Position numbers and translations under genes: made by a program. Below the pieces are notes generated by a model, which worked only from the letters and a program-made list of their open reading frames with translations, did not search any database and was not told the origin of the DNA. Below, piece after piece: positions 36,735 to 46,067 of a DNA stretch of 64,000 nt. Position 1 is the stretch's first letter. Each line of letters starts with the position of its first letter. The stretch covers positions 6,888,001 through 6,952,000 of the forward strand of contig NZ_AP022870.1 in assembly GCF_011764545.1 (NCBI RefSeq), in the 5' to 3' direction. The stretch is from Phytohabitans flavus (GTDB taxonomy: Bacteria > Actinomycetota > Actinomycetes > Mycobacteriales > Micromonosporaceae).

Positions 36735-37346
36735 TCAGGCGGGTGCGACGGCCCGAGAGCGGCGCATGCTCAGCACGTACTCCACAAGGGAGATGAGGAC
36801 GTGCTTTGTGGACTCGCGGTTGCGGGCATCGCAGCTGACCACGGGGATCTCGCTGGAGATGGCGAGCGCGTCGCGCACATCCTGCGGGTCGTGGTACTGC
36901 ATGCCGTCGAAGCAGTTGATGGCCACCAGGTACGGCAGCCGGCGGTGCTCGAAGAAGTCGATCGCCGCGAAGCAGTCGGCGAGTCGACGGGTGTCCACGA
37001 GCACGACCGCACCGATGGCTCCCCGCACCAGCTCGTCCCACATGAACCAGAACCGGGTCTGGCCGGGCGTGCCGAACAGGTACAGGATCAGGTCACGGTC
37101 GATCGAGATGCGGCCGAAGTCCATGGCCACGGTGGTGGTCGTCTTACCCGGCACCTGCCGGGTGTCGTCGACGCCGACACCGGCCGACGTCATGATCGCC
37201 TCGGTGGTCAGCGGTGTGATCTCCGAAACCGAGCCGACCAGCGTCGTCTTACCTACGCCGAACCCACCGGCGATGACGATCTTCGCCGACGTCACGCGCC
37301 CCGTCAGCGGCGGGCGTTGCGACATGTCAGAGCCTGCGAAGTCCAC
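36735..37346 (-). CDS. Conservon GTP/ATP-binding protein (CvnD-like, MglA-type small GTPase)
   Basis: A 203-residue Ras-like GTPase. The P-loop is IAGGFGVGKTTLVGSVSE. A switch region TTTTVAMDFGRI follows, G3 equivalent is YLFGTPGQTRFWFMWDEL, and the base-recognition region is VAINCFDG instead of NKxD, as usual for this actinomycete family. It is the last gene of the four-gene conservon; members interact with the roadblock and histidine kinase partners at the membrane. ATG 37346 (MDFAGSD) fits the family start and overlaps DUF742 by 20 bases; ATG 37325 is an alternative. Confidence 0.92.
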   Translation of the reverse strand: MDFAGSDMSQRPPLTGRVTSAKIVIAGGFGVGKTTLVGSVSEITPLTTEAIMTSAGVGVDDTRQVPGKTTTTVAMDFGRISIDRDLILYLFGTPGQTRFWFMWDELVRGAIGAVVLVDTRRLADCFAAIDFFEHRRLPYLVAINCFDGMQYHDPQDVRDALAISSEIPVVSCDARNRESTKHVLISLVEYVLSMRRSRAVAPA

Positions 37347-37707
37347 TCAGCACCCTCTCCAGCAGTTCAGTGCCCACCGCGTCATTAGTGTCATCGAGAG
37401 ACGTCGGCTCGTACACCGCGAGCAGGCCGTCGGCGGCCATGTCGGCGATGAGGACCCGGGCCACCCCGAGCGGAAGCTGCATCCGCGCGGCGATTTCCGC
37501 AAGCGATTGCAGCCGGCCGTCACAGAGCGCGGCGATGTATTGATGCTCCCGGCCTTGACCGCCCTTCGTCGCGCCCGCGGACCGCCCTCGTACGGTGGTC
37601 TCGACAAGCGCTTCTAGCGCGATCTCAAGCTTGGGACGGGTCCGGCCGCGGGTAACGGCATACGGTCGGACCAGCGCGCCGGTCGGCTCATCGCGTTCCG
37701 CCATCAT
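37327..37707 (-). CDS. DUF742 domain-containing protein (CvnC-like)
   Basis: A 126-residue winged-helix-like protein with the DUF742 pattern: LVRPYAVTRGRTRPKLEIALEALVETT, QYIAALCDGRLQSLAEIAARMQLPLGVARVLIADMAADGLL and the end TELLERVLSGLRRL. It is the third conservon component, encoded between the roadblock and GTPase genes. DUF742 proteins are thought to act in the signalling complex with the GTPase; direct function is not established. Confidence 0.93.
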   Translation of the reverse strand: MMAERDEPTGALVRPYAVTRGRTRPKLEIALEALVETTVRGRSAGATKGGQGREHQYIAALCDGRLQSLAEIAARMQLPLGVARVLIADMAADGLLAVYEPTSLDDTNDAVGTELLERVLSGLRRL

Positions 37708-37794
37708 CGCCGTTCACCCCCTCCTGTCGACCCGAAACAAATCTCAACAAGAATCCGTGCACATACGGCCCCCTGTGTCGGACCGCTTGTGCGC

Positions 37795-38198
37795 TCAACC
37801 CAACATGCCCGCGGTCGTGCGCGGAGCTGGCGTCAGCGCGTCGCCCACACGGTCGACGAGCAGAGCCATCTCGTAGCCGACCTGGCCGACGTCGCAGCTG
37901 CGCGCCGCCAGCACGGCAAAGGAGGAGCCGTCCGAGATCGACATCAGGAACAGGAAGCCATTGTCCATCTCGACCACTGTCTGGAGCACCGCGCCGCCCT
38001 CGAAGCACCGTGCGGCCCCTGAGTGAGGCTCACGAGCCCGGACGCGATCGCCGCGAGCTGGTCTGCCCGGTCGCGCGGGAGATCACGCGACGCTGCGAGC
38101 AGCAGACCATCGGCGGACACCGCGACCGCGTGCGCGACGCCCGGCACTCGATCGGCGAAGTTGGCGAGTAGCCAGCCGAGATCCTGCGTTGTTGTCAT
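37795..38198 (-). CDS. Roadblock/LC7 domain protein (CvnB-like; frameshift at 38016-38019)
   Basis: About 134 residues after restoring one C in the CCCC run at 38016-38019. The first part is LGWLLANFADRVPGVAHAVAVSADGLLLAAS, the second VLQTVVEMDNGFLFLMSISDG and VGYEMALLVDRVGDAL. Roadblock proteins regulate small GTPases, and here the GTPase partner is encoded two genes downstream. The ATG overlaps the kinase stop (ATGA). Length and pattern match CvnB proteins. Confidence 0.93.
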
Positions 38199-41100
38199 CC
38201 CTCATGCTCCTTCTGGCCGCTCCCGGCCGCGGGGCCCAAACCGGTCTGCGAGGTCTCCCCCGAAATCACCGGCTGGTCGTCCTTGGGGTGTGTACGACCA
38301 CGCTGCACCCCCCGGTGGTACGCGGACAGCAGACCGCGCACCGCCTCTGGTGTACGACGCTGCACGGCAGCGGCGCCCTTGTCCACCCCACCGGGCACAA
38401 GCTGAGCCATCGGCACCCGCTTGGGGAGCCCGGCCTGGGTGGTCTCGGCGGCCGGGCGCTCGGCCGCGGCGGTGGCCGCACGCCAGCCGTCGTCGGCAGC
38501 GGTCTGCCATCCGCCCAGAGGCTCCCGGCGCACCGCTCCGTTGCCGTTGCCACCGGGGGTGGCGGCACGGAGGGGCGGGTGGCCGCGGCAGGCACCGGTG
38601 TGGCGGTGACCGCGCTGGCCGTCGGGGCGCCCTGGGGGCGGGGCTGGCCGGTCGTGCGGCGTCGACGGTGACGTAGTCGCCGTTCGGCGCGGGCGTGCGC
38701 GGCTCCTCTGGCGCACCACGCCGGGTACGGAACCAGGCCGACTCCAACTCGCGGAAGATCGGCAGTTCCATGGTCTCGTCAGCGAACCGCGGCGCGGCAG
38801 CCGGTCCGGCCGTCGCGGCGGTCGTGGGCCCGGTAGCCACAGCGGGAGCGGCCTCGGGCGCCGGCGGGGCGCTCACGGGCGGCTTGGTCCCGGACTCGTT
38901 CCGGTTGTTGACCTTGGGCAGCTCGGCGGTCATGTCGAGCGCCGCGGCGAGCATCTCCGGCACCGGTGGCGTGGTCGACGGCCCCGTCTCCGGCGCGCTG
39001 ACCGGCGGCCAGGCCGGTGGCGCGGTGGACGGCGGCATGACCGGCGGCACGGCCTGGGTGGGCCGGGCCGGGGTCACCGGCGGAGCCGAGACGGGCGGGG
39101 GCACCTGCGCCTGGGGCGAGACCGGCGGGGCGGAGACCGGCGGCATGGGCGGGGCGGACACCGGGGGTACCGACGGGAAGCCACCGCTGTGCGTCGGCGT
39201 CTCCGGGTTGGACGGGATCTGCCGCGGGACATTCGGCGCGGGGTCGCTGCCGGTCACCTCGCCGTCGACGGTCCAGTGGTCCGAGCCCCGCCGCTGCGGC
39301 AGCGGGTCGCTGGACTGGCCATTCGACGGCGTACGCGGGCTGAACGTGCCGCCCGAGCCGTTGCTGGCGCCATTGGCGGCCGAGGTGGCGCCGGTAAGGT
39401 CGGACCAGGCCGGCATCGACCGCTGCGGCGAGCCCGAGGGGCCGACCATGCGGCCGCCATTGAGCGGCGCGGGGTCGAACGGACGCCCGGAGGCGGGAGG
39501 TGTCGCGGTCGGGCCGCTCTCCAGTGCCCGCGGCGGTGTCGCACCCACCATCGGCGGGCGCTGCGCCGGCGGCGCGGGCGGAGCTGGGGGCGGCGTGGAC
39601 GGCGCCATCATGGGCGGTGCCATCGCGGGCGGCACCATCGTGGGCTGGAACGGCGACGCGCCCGGCTCATTGCGCCCGGACAGCGCCCGGGGCACGAGGA
39701 CCGACGTCGGCAGCGTCACGTCGGCGATGGTGCCACGCTCGGTGGCCGCGCGCAGCTCGACCTTTACCGCGTGCCGGGCGGCCAGCCGCGCGACCACGAC
39801 CAGGCCCATCATCCGGGAGACGGCGACGTCGACCATCGGCGGCGTGGCGAGCCGCTCATTGAGGTCGTGCATCTGGTCGGGCGTGATGCCGATGCCGCGG
39901 TCCTCGACGTACAGCACGGCGCGGTCGCCGACCCGGCGCGCCTCGACCATGACATGCGAGTCGGGCGGCGAGAACGCGGTGGCGTTGTCGAACAGCTCGG
40001 CGACCAGGTGGACAAGGTCGTTGACCGCGCTGGACGCGACCTCGATGTCGCGGTCGATCATGCCGAACTCGATGCGCGTGTAGTGCTCGACCTCGGACTG
40101 GGCGGCCCGCAGCACGTCGATGAGCGCCGCCGGCTCGCGCTGCACGCGGGTGGAGTCCGCGCCGGCGAGGACCAGGAGGTTTTCGTCGTTGCGGCGCATC
40201 CGGGTGGCCAGGTGGTCGAGCTGGAAGAGCTCGGCCAGGCGGTCCGGGTCTTCCTCGCCGCGCTCGAGCCGGTCGAGGTGGCCGATCAGCCGGTCGACCA
40301 GGATCTGCGAACGGCGGGCCAGGTTGACGAACATCGTCGCGACGGAGGCACGCAGTGCGGCCTGCTCGGCGGCGGTGCGGACGGCTTCCAGGTGGACCGC
40401 GTTGAACGCCTCGGTCACCTGCCCGAACTCGTCCTTGCTCCGGACCGGCAGCGGCTCGGCGATCTGGCTTGCCACCTGTACCGGCGAGAGCTGGCCGGAG
40501 ACGGCCGGGTCGCGGAGCCGGGCGACCGCCTGGGGCAGCCCGTACTGCGCGACGGAGAGAGCGCCGTGCCGCAGCTCGCGCAGCGACCTTGCCATCGAGC
40601 GGGCGACCGCCCAGGCGAAGAGGATGGCGAGCAGGAGGACGCCGAGCAGCACGCCGGCCTCGATGAGCAGCTGCTCATACTCCTGGTCACGCAGCGTGGT
40701 GGCGCGGTCGACGACCTCGGAGTCGACGGACACCTCGACCTTGCGGACCAGCTCGGCCTTGGCCAGCAGTGCGCCGTCCCAGCTAGCCGCGTCGAACGGC
40801 CGGTCACGGATGTCCGCACCGTCGCGGCTCTGAAGGTAACCCGCGTAGGCCTCGACCTTGCGCAGGTCGGAGCCGGCGACCGTCTGGTCGAACAGCTCGG
40901 CGTCGGTGCGGCCGGCGACCGCCTTGAACCCCTGCACGGCCTGGTCCTGCCCGGTCTGCGTCTCGATGTACTCCCGGCGCAGGTTGGGCGTGAACGTACC
41001 GGTGTTGATGATGTTGAGGCCGACGATCCGCTCCTGGGAGATGGACTCCTTGAAGCGAGCGAGCGCCGACGTGGCGCGCATCTGGTCGCCGAGCGTCGTG

Positions 41101-41678
41101 TCGCCGGCGAGCTGCGCCGCCGAGTCGCGCACCGAGATCAAGCTGGTGAGCAGCGTCGTGTAGTTGTTGCTGGTCTGGCTGAGCTGGAGCCGGCCGTTGG
41201 TCACCTGGCTACGGATCGCGGGCAGGTCGGCGAGGCGCTGGTCGATCGCGGTGAGCGTGTCGCGGAAGTTGGCCGGGAGGTCGTCGGCGTTGAGCGCGTT
41301 GCGCTCCTGCTGGTACGGCCGCTTGGTCTCGTCGACCGTGGGCTGGACCTTCGCGTACGCCTGGTTGTACCTCTGCTTCCCGACCTGGTCGCTCGGCTTC
41401 ACGCCGAGCAGCATCGCCGCGGCGGCCCGCTCGTTCTGAAGGTTGTGCACCAGAGCGCCCGACGCCTCCGACAGCTGCGACAGAGTGCGCGCGCGGTCAG
41501 CGTCATTTGCCGTGCCGAGGTGCTCGATCAGGCCATTGGTACCGACCCCGATCGTCGCCAGCGTGGGCACGATCATGATCAGGCCGAGTTTCGACCAGAT
41601 CGGCAGATCGCCAAGCCGGCTGAGTGGCCGGCGGAGACGCGACATGACAGAGTCCGCCGTCTTCGGCTGCTTACTCAC
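38195..41678 (-). CDS. Nitrate/nitrite-sensing-domain sensor histidine kinase (CvnA-like; two frameshifts near 38634-38638 and 38550-38559)
   Basis: About 1161 residues after adding two missing bases. Order: membrane helix (LGLIMIVPTLATIGVG), extracellular NIT sensor (about residues 55-310, with LHNLQNERAAAAMLLG-type segment), second membrane helix (AGVLLGVLLLAILFAWAVA), HAMP-like linker, helices with LIGHLDRLERGEEDPDRLAEL, and an ATPase domain (ELFDNATAFSPPDSHV, DRGIGI). A long Pro-rich tail follows; it ends in the conserved segments GLPKRVPMAQLVPGGV and VQRRTPEAVRGLLSAYHRGV after joining frames. First gene of the conservon. GTG 41678 has a GGAGAGG site. Confidence 0.9.
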
Positions 41679-42098
41679 GTCACCGCCCTCTCCAGCTCCA
41701 AGCGCCCGGCCCGTCAAACTGGGCGCCGCTCATCGACCGACCCGGTCGGGTCGAACCCCCGAGATTCCATCACGACCCGTGTCAAAGAGAAAGGCCAGGT
41801 TCGCCCTAACCGTCCCCGCATTCGGACGAAAGTAGCGATTGATAGCAATGCGTTCGCGACCGGTTACTGTATGTGAGCGCACGTGCTGTCCAACTTGTCC
41901 CGCCCGCAGATGCCGGGCCGCGATGAGCACCTCGCCAAGGATGGCGACGCCGCGGCAGTGACGACCATTGCCCGAGCGGCCAGCGACGACAAGGCTGATG
42001 TGCCGGATTACGCGCTGCGTGCATACCGCCAGGTAACCACTCGGCGAGGCCCAGCTGACCGAATCGCCACAGTTGCCGGACCAGCCGGAGGCTCGGTA
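41679..42098. other. 420-base intergenic region upstream of the histidine kinase
   Basis: No gene is supported. It holds the kinase 5' region (minus strand), with two small hairpins: GCGCCC/GGGCGC near 41702-41726 and CGACCCG/CGGGTCG at 41738-41753. The adenosine deaminase gene ends at its other side on the same strand. A plus-strand frame 41883-42257 reads into the deaminase gene and has no recognisable family. Confidence 0.6.
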
Positions 42099-43162
42099 TT
42101 ACAACAACTTCGCGTACGCGGGCTTGATGATCTCGTTGATGATCGCGAGTCGCTCGTCAAACGGGATAAAAGCGCTCTTCATCGCATTGATCGTGAACCA
42201 CTGCAATTCACTCCAGCCGTACCCGAATGCCTCGACGAGCAGCGCCATCTCGCGTGACATGGATGTACCGCTCATGAGTCGGTTGTCGGTGTTGACCGTC
42301 GCCCGGAAACGCAGATCACGCAGCAGGCCGATCGGGTGTTCCGCGATCGACGGGGCGGCACCTGTCTGGACGTTGGAGGACGGGCACAGCTCCAGCGGGA
42401 TCCGCTTGTCCCGCACGTACGCCGCGAGCCGCCCCAGCACGTCGCCCGTGATGTCGTCGACGATCCGGACGCCGTGCCCCAACCGGTCGGCACCGCACCA
42501 CTGGATCGCCTGCCAGATCGACGGCAGCCCGAACGCCTCGCCGGCGTGAATGGTGAAGTGGAAGTTTTCCCGCTGGAGGTATTCGAATGCGTCCAGGTGT
42601 CGGGTGGGCGGGAAGCCGGCCTCGGCGCCGGCGATGTCGAAGCCGACCACGCCGACGTCGCGGAAGCGCACGGCAAGCTCGGCGATCTCCTGCGAGCGGG
42701 CCGCGTGGCGCATCGCGGTCAGCAGCGTGCCAATCCGGATCGGCCGGCCGGCAGCCGCCGCCTGCGCCGCGCCATCGGTGAAGCCGGCCAGCACCGCCTC
42801 CACCACCTGCTCCAGCGTGAGCCCGCGGGCGAGGTGCTGCTCGGGGCGAAGCGGACCTCCGCGTACACCACACCGTCGTCGGCCAGGTCGATTGCGCACT
42901 CGGCGGCCACCCGCTGGAGCGCCGCCTCGGTCTGCATGACGGCGACGGTGTGCTCGAACGTCGCGATGTACCGCTCAAGCGAGCCGGAGTCGCATGCGGA
43001 GACGAACCAGCTGGCCAGCGTGGCCGGATCGGTGGCCGGGAGGGGATGGCCGACCTCGGCCGCCAGCTCGATGATCGTCGCCGGGCGGAGCCCGCCGTCG
43101 AGGTGGTCGTGCAGGAGAGCCTTCGGGGCCTTGACGATGTCCTCGTACGCGATTGCGACCAT
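42099..43162 (-). CDS. add: Adenosine deaminase (frameshift at 42842-42847)
   Basis: About 354 residues after restoring one base (joining VVYAEVRFAP to EQHLARGLTLEQVVEAVLAG). Zinc and active-site motifs: HDHLDGGLRP (second His pair), FTIHAGEAFG, ADRLGHGVRI, and VNTDNRLMSGTSM, where one expects SLNTDDP-like acidic residues. It deaminates adenosine and deoxyadenosine to inosine forms. Neighbouring cytidine deaminase, thymidine phosphorylase and BMP importer genes support a nucleoside-salvage role. The ATG at 43162 diverges from the methyltransferase gene, only 10 bases away. Confidence 0.93.
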
Positions 43163-43172
43163 GGGAACGATT

Positions 43173-44039
43173 ATGGACGCTGACGTGCTCGCATACCTCC
43201 GCTGCCCGGTTTGCGGCGAGCCGCTGGACGGCGCGCCGGCCGGCGCTGGCCCGGCTCCCGCCCCTGACGCCCTGCGCTGCCCGCGCGGCCACAGCTTCGA
43301 CGTCGCCCGCCAGGGGTACGTCAACCTGAGCACCGGGCGCTCCCCGCACTCCGGCGACACGGCGGAGATGGTGGCCGCGCGCGCCGAGTTCCTGGACGCC
43401 GGGCACTACGACTTCATCTCGGCCGCGCTGGCGGGCGCCGCGCGTGCCGCGTACCCAGGCGGTCTTGTCCTGGACGCCGGCGCCGGCACCGGCCGGCACC
43501 TGGCCGCGGTGCTCGACGCCCTCCCGGCCGCGCCCGGCCTTGCCCTGGACGTCTCGAAGCCGGCGCTGCGGCGCGCGGCGCGGGCCCACCCACGGGCCGG
43601 TGCCGCCATCTGTGACACGTGGGGACGGCTGCCGGTGGCGGACGGGTCGGCCGGGGTGGTGCTGGACGTGTTCGCGCCGCGCAACGGCCCGGAGTTCCGG
43701 CGGGTGCTGCGGCCCGGTGGGGTACTGCTGGTGGTGACGCCCGCCGCCGAACACCTGGCGGAACTCGTCGAGCGGCTGTCCCTGCTCCAGGTCGACCCGG
43801 ACAAGGCCGAGCGGGTGGCGGCCAGCCTGGAGGGGCAGTTCGCGCTCGCCGAGGAGACGGCGCTCACCCGCACGTTGACGCTCAGCCCGCGCGAGGCGTC
43901 CACTTTGGTGGGGATGGGCCCGAGCGCCTGGCACACCACACCTGTGGCACTCCCCGGCCCGATCACCGTGGCCGCGTCGGTGCGGCTCGGCGTCTATGTG
44001 GAGAGGTCGACCTCTTCCCAGCCGGCCGGCGGGTCGTGA
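43173..44039 (+). CDS. 23S rRNA guanine-N1 methyltransferase-like protein (RlmA/TlrB family)
   Basis: A 288-residue SAM-dependent methyltransferase with an N-terminal zinc finger (LRCPVCGEPLDG and LRCPRGHSFDVARQGYVNL) and the SAM-binding motif LVLDAGAGTGRHLAAVLD. Then come CDTWGRLPVADGSAGVVLDVFAPRNGPEFRRVLRPGG-type segments typical of RlmA(I)/RlmA(II), which methylate G745 or G748 of 23S rRNA. RlmA(II)-type enzymes contribute to tylosin-class resistance; which base is modified here is not clear. The 3' end overlaps the convergent DUF4272 gene by 46 bases. Confidence 0.9.
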   Translation: MDADVLAYLRCPVCGEPLDGAPAGAGPAPAPDALRCPRGHSFDVARQGYVNLSTGRSPHSGDTAEMVAARAEFLDAGHYDFISAALAGAARAAYPGGLVLDAGAGTGRHLAAVLDALPAAPGLALDVSKPALRRAARAHPRAGAAICDTWGRLPVADGSAGVVLDVFAPRNGPEFRRVLRPGGVLLVVTPAAEHLAELVERLSLLQVDPDKAERVAASLEGQFALAEETALTRTLTLSPREASTLVGMGPSAWHTTPVALPGPITVAASVRLGVYVERSTSSQPAGGS

Positions 44040-44692
44040 TAAGGCCCCCGGAAGACCACCGCCCACTCCAGAGCCCACCGCCGCTGGCCGATCGCGTTGG
44101 CGTCGATCTCGCCGGGCAGCGGTGCGCCGGTCCGCTCGGCCTCGAGGTATCCCCAGTCGAGGCAGTAGTAGAAGTCGAGCACGGTGGCGGCGTCGAGCGC
44201 CGATCGGGGCGCGGCGAGGCTGCGCGAGCGCCACTCGGCGAACGTCTCCCCCGCCGGCAGATTGGGCAGCAGCTCCACCAGCCGGTCGTCCGCGGCCTGC
44301 TCGGGGTCGAGGTGCTTGGAGAGGCCGAGGAGCCAGGCCAGCGCGTACACGGCGTCGTGGTGCAGCACGAACGAGCGGTGGTCGCCCCGCCCACCCATCA
44401 CGAACTGCCACTCCGGCGGGGTCACCTGCTCAACCAGGCGCGAGCCGAGCAGCCAGCTCATCGCCGCCTCGGCCGGCATGCCGAAGCAACGGGCGAGCAC
44501 CACGTGGAGGATCGCCGCACGGGCCTCGATCTCCGCGGTCGGCCGCAGCTCTACCTCGTCACCGGGCTCCCAGACCAGCGGAAACTGCGGCGGTGGCTGG
44601 GGCAGCCGCAGACGGCGCATCTCTTCCACGCTGGCCACGCGCACCTGGCGCGGGTCGGGAGCCGAAACAGCCACTGATACTCGTCCTGCCAT
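43994..44692 (-). CDS. DUF4272 domain-containing protein
   Basis: A 232-residue protein with the DUF4272 pattern: EIEARAAILHVVLARCFGMPAEAAMSWL, LVEQVTPPEWQFVMG, an Ala/Trp segment AVYALAWLLGL, and DAATVLDFYYCLDWGYLEAE followed by AIGQRRWALEWAV. Members have no known function; some are linked to contact-dependent toxin immunity by context, for which nothing here speaks. ATG 44692 is used; codons further upstream read through the thymidine phosphorylase gene. It lies 95 bases downstream of that gene. Confidence 0.85.
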   Translation of the reverse strand: MAGRVSVAVSAPDPRQVRVASVEEMRRLRLPQPPPQFPLVWEPGDEVELRPTAEIEARAAILHVVLARCFGMPAEAAMSWLLGSRLVEQVTPPEWQFVMGGRGDHRSFVLHHDAVYALAWLLGLSKHLDPEQAADDRLVELLPNLPAGETFAEWRSRSLAAPRSALDAATVLDFYYCLDWGYLEAERTGAPLPGEIDANAIGQRRWALEWAVVFRGPYHDPPAGWEEVDLST

Positions 44693-44787
44693 TCGTCGCT
44701 GCTGCGCCCCCTGGCCAGGGAGAATAGCCGCTCCGGCCCAGGCGCACCACGCCCTCTGTGCGGCGGAGCCCGCCGCGCCTTCCCGAG

Positions 44788-46062
44788 CTACGCGATACGT
44801 TCCATGACGAGGGCACGAGGCCCGGGCGCGGCCTCGCTGACCGCGACCGCGCCGACGGCCTCCGCCAGCGCCGCGGGGATCCGACTGGCATCGTCGGTAC
44901 GCAGCTCGAACAGCGGCTCGCCGGCCCGCACCGGATCGCCCGGCTTCTTGTGCAGCACCACCCCGGCCGAGGCGCTGACCGGGTCCTCCTTGCGCGCCCG
45001 GCCGGAACCGAGCCGCCAGGCGGCCACCCCGATGCTGAGGGCATCCACTGTGGAGACAAAGCCGTCCCGCTCGGCCCGTACCGTCTCGGTCTCCCGCGCG
45101 ACGGGCAACGGCGCCTGCGGGTCGCCGCCCTGTGCGCGGATCATCGCGCGCCACGAGTCCATCGCCTTGCCGCTCTTGAGCACCTGCGACGGGTCGACGG
45201 CGAGCCCGGCGGCGGCGACCATCTCGTCGGCCAGCGCGAGCGTCAGCTCGACCACATCGGACGGTCCGCCGCCGGCCAGCACCTCGACCGCCTCGGCCAC
45301 CTCCACCGCGTTGCCCACCGCGCGCCCGAGCGGCGTGGACATGTCGGTGAGCAGCGCGACCGTCGCCACGTCGTGTGCCTTGCCGAGGTCCACCATCGTG
45401 CGGGCGAGCTCGCGGGCGTCGGCCGCCGACTTCATGAAGGCGCCGGAGCCGACCTTGACGTCCAGCACCAGCGCGCCGGTGCCCTCGGCGATCTTCTTGC
45501 TCATGATCGAGCTGGCGATGAGCGGGATCGACTCGACCGTGGCGGTGACGTCGCGGAGGGCATACAGCTTGCGGTCGGCGGGCGCCAGGCCATCGCCGGC
45601 CGCGCAGACCACCGCGCCGACGTCCCGGAGCTGGGTCACGAACTCCTCCGTGGTGAGGCTGGCCCGCCACCCCGGGATCGCTTCCAGCTTGTCCAGCGTG
45701 CCACCGGTGTGACCGAGCCCTCGCCCGGACAGCTGCGGTACCGCGGCGCCGCAGGCGGCCACCAGCGGCGTCAGCGGCAGCGTGATCTTGTCGCCCACGC
45801 CACCGGTGGAGTGCTTGTCGACGGTCGGGCGGGACACCGCGGAGAGGTCCAGCCGCTCCCCGCTGGCGATCATCGCGGCGGTCCACCGGGCGATCTCCGC
45901 GGGCGTCATGCCGCGCAGCAGGATCGCCATGGCAAGCGCGGACATCTGCTCGTCGGCGACGTCGCCCGCGGTGTACGCGTCGACCACCCAGTCGATCTGC
46001 GCGTCGGACAGCACCCTGCCGTCGCGCTTGGTCCGGATCACATCAACCGCGGCAAAACCCAT
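44788..46062 (-). CDS. deoA: Thymidine phosphorylase / pyrimidine-nucleoside phosphorylase
   Basis: A 424-residue enzyme of nucleoside phosphorylase family II: MGFAAVDVIRTKRDGRVLSD, phosphate-binding KHSTGGVGDKITLPL, GRGLGHTGGTLDKLEAI, and VLDVKVGSGAFMKS. It cleaves thymidine or deoxyuridine with phosphate to the base and deoxyribose 1-phosphate. It begins 5 bases after the cytidine deaminase stop, so both enzymes of pyrimidine deoxynucleoside breakdown are co-transcribed with the nucleoside importer. Confidence 0.95.
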   Translation of the reverse strand: MGFAAVDVIRTKRDGRVLSDAQIDWVVDAYTAGDVADEQMSALAMAILLRGMTPAEIARWTAAMIASGERLDLSAVSRPTVDKHSTGGVGDKITLPLTPLVAACGAAVPQLSGRGLGHTGGTLDKLEAIPGWRASLTTEEFVTQLRDVGAVVCAAGDGLAPADRKLYALRDVTATVESIPLIASSIMSKKIAEGTGALVLDVKVGSGAFMKSAADARELARTMVDLGKAHDVATVALLTDMSTPLGRAVGNAVEVAEAVEVLAGGGPSDVVELTLALADEMVAAAGLAVDPSQVLKSGKAMDSWRAMIRAQGGDPQAPLPVARETETVRAERDGFVSTVDALSIGVAAWRLGSGRARKEDPVSASAGVVLHKKPGDPVRAGEPLFELRTDDASRIPAALAEAVGAVAVSEAAPGPRALVMERIA

Positions 46063-46067
46063 GGCAC

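Noticed and set aside
41883..42257. 124-codon plus-strand frame overlapping the adenosine deaminase 3' end
   Set aside because: Antisense to a clear gene and without recognisable sequence.
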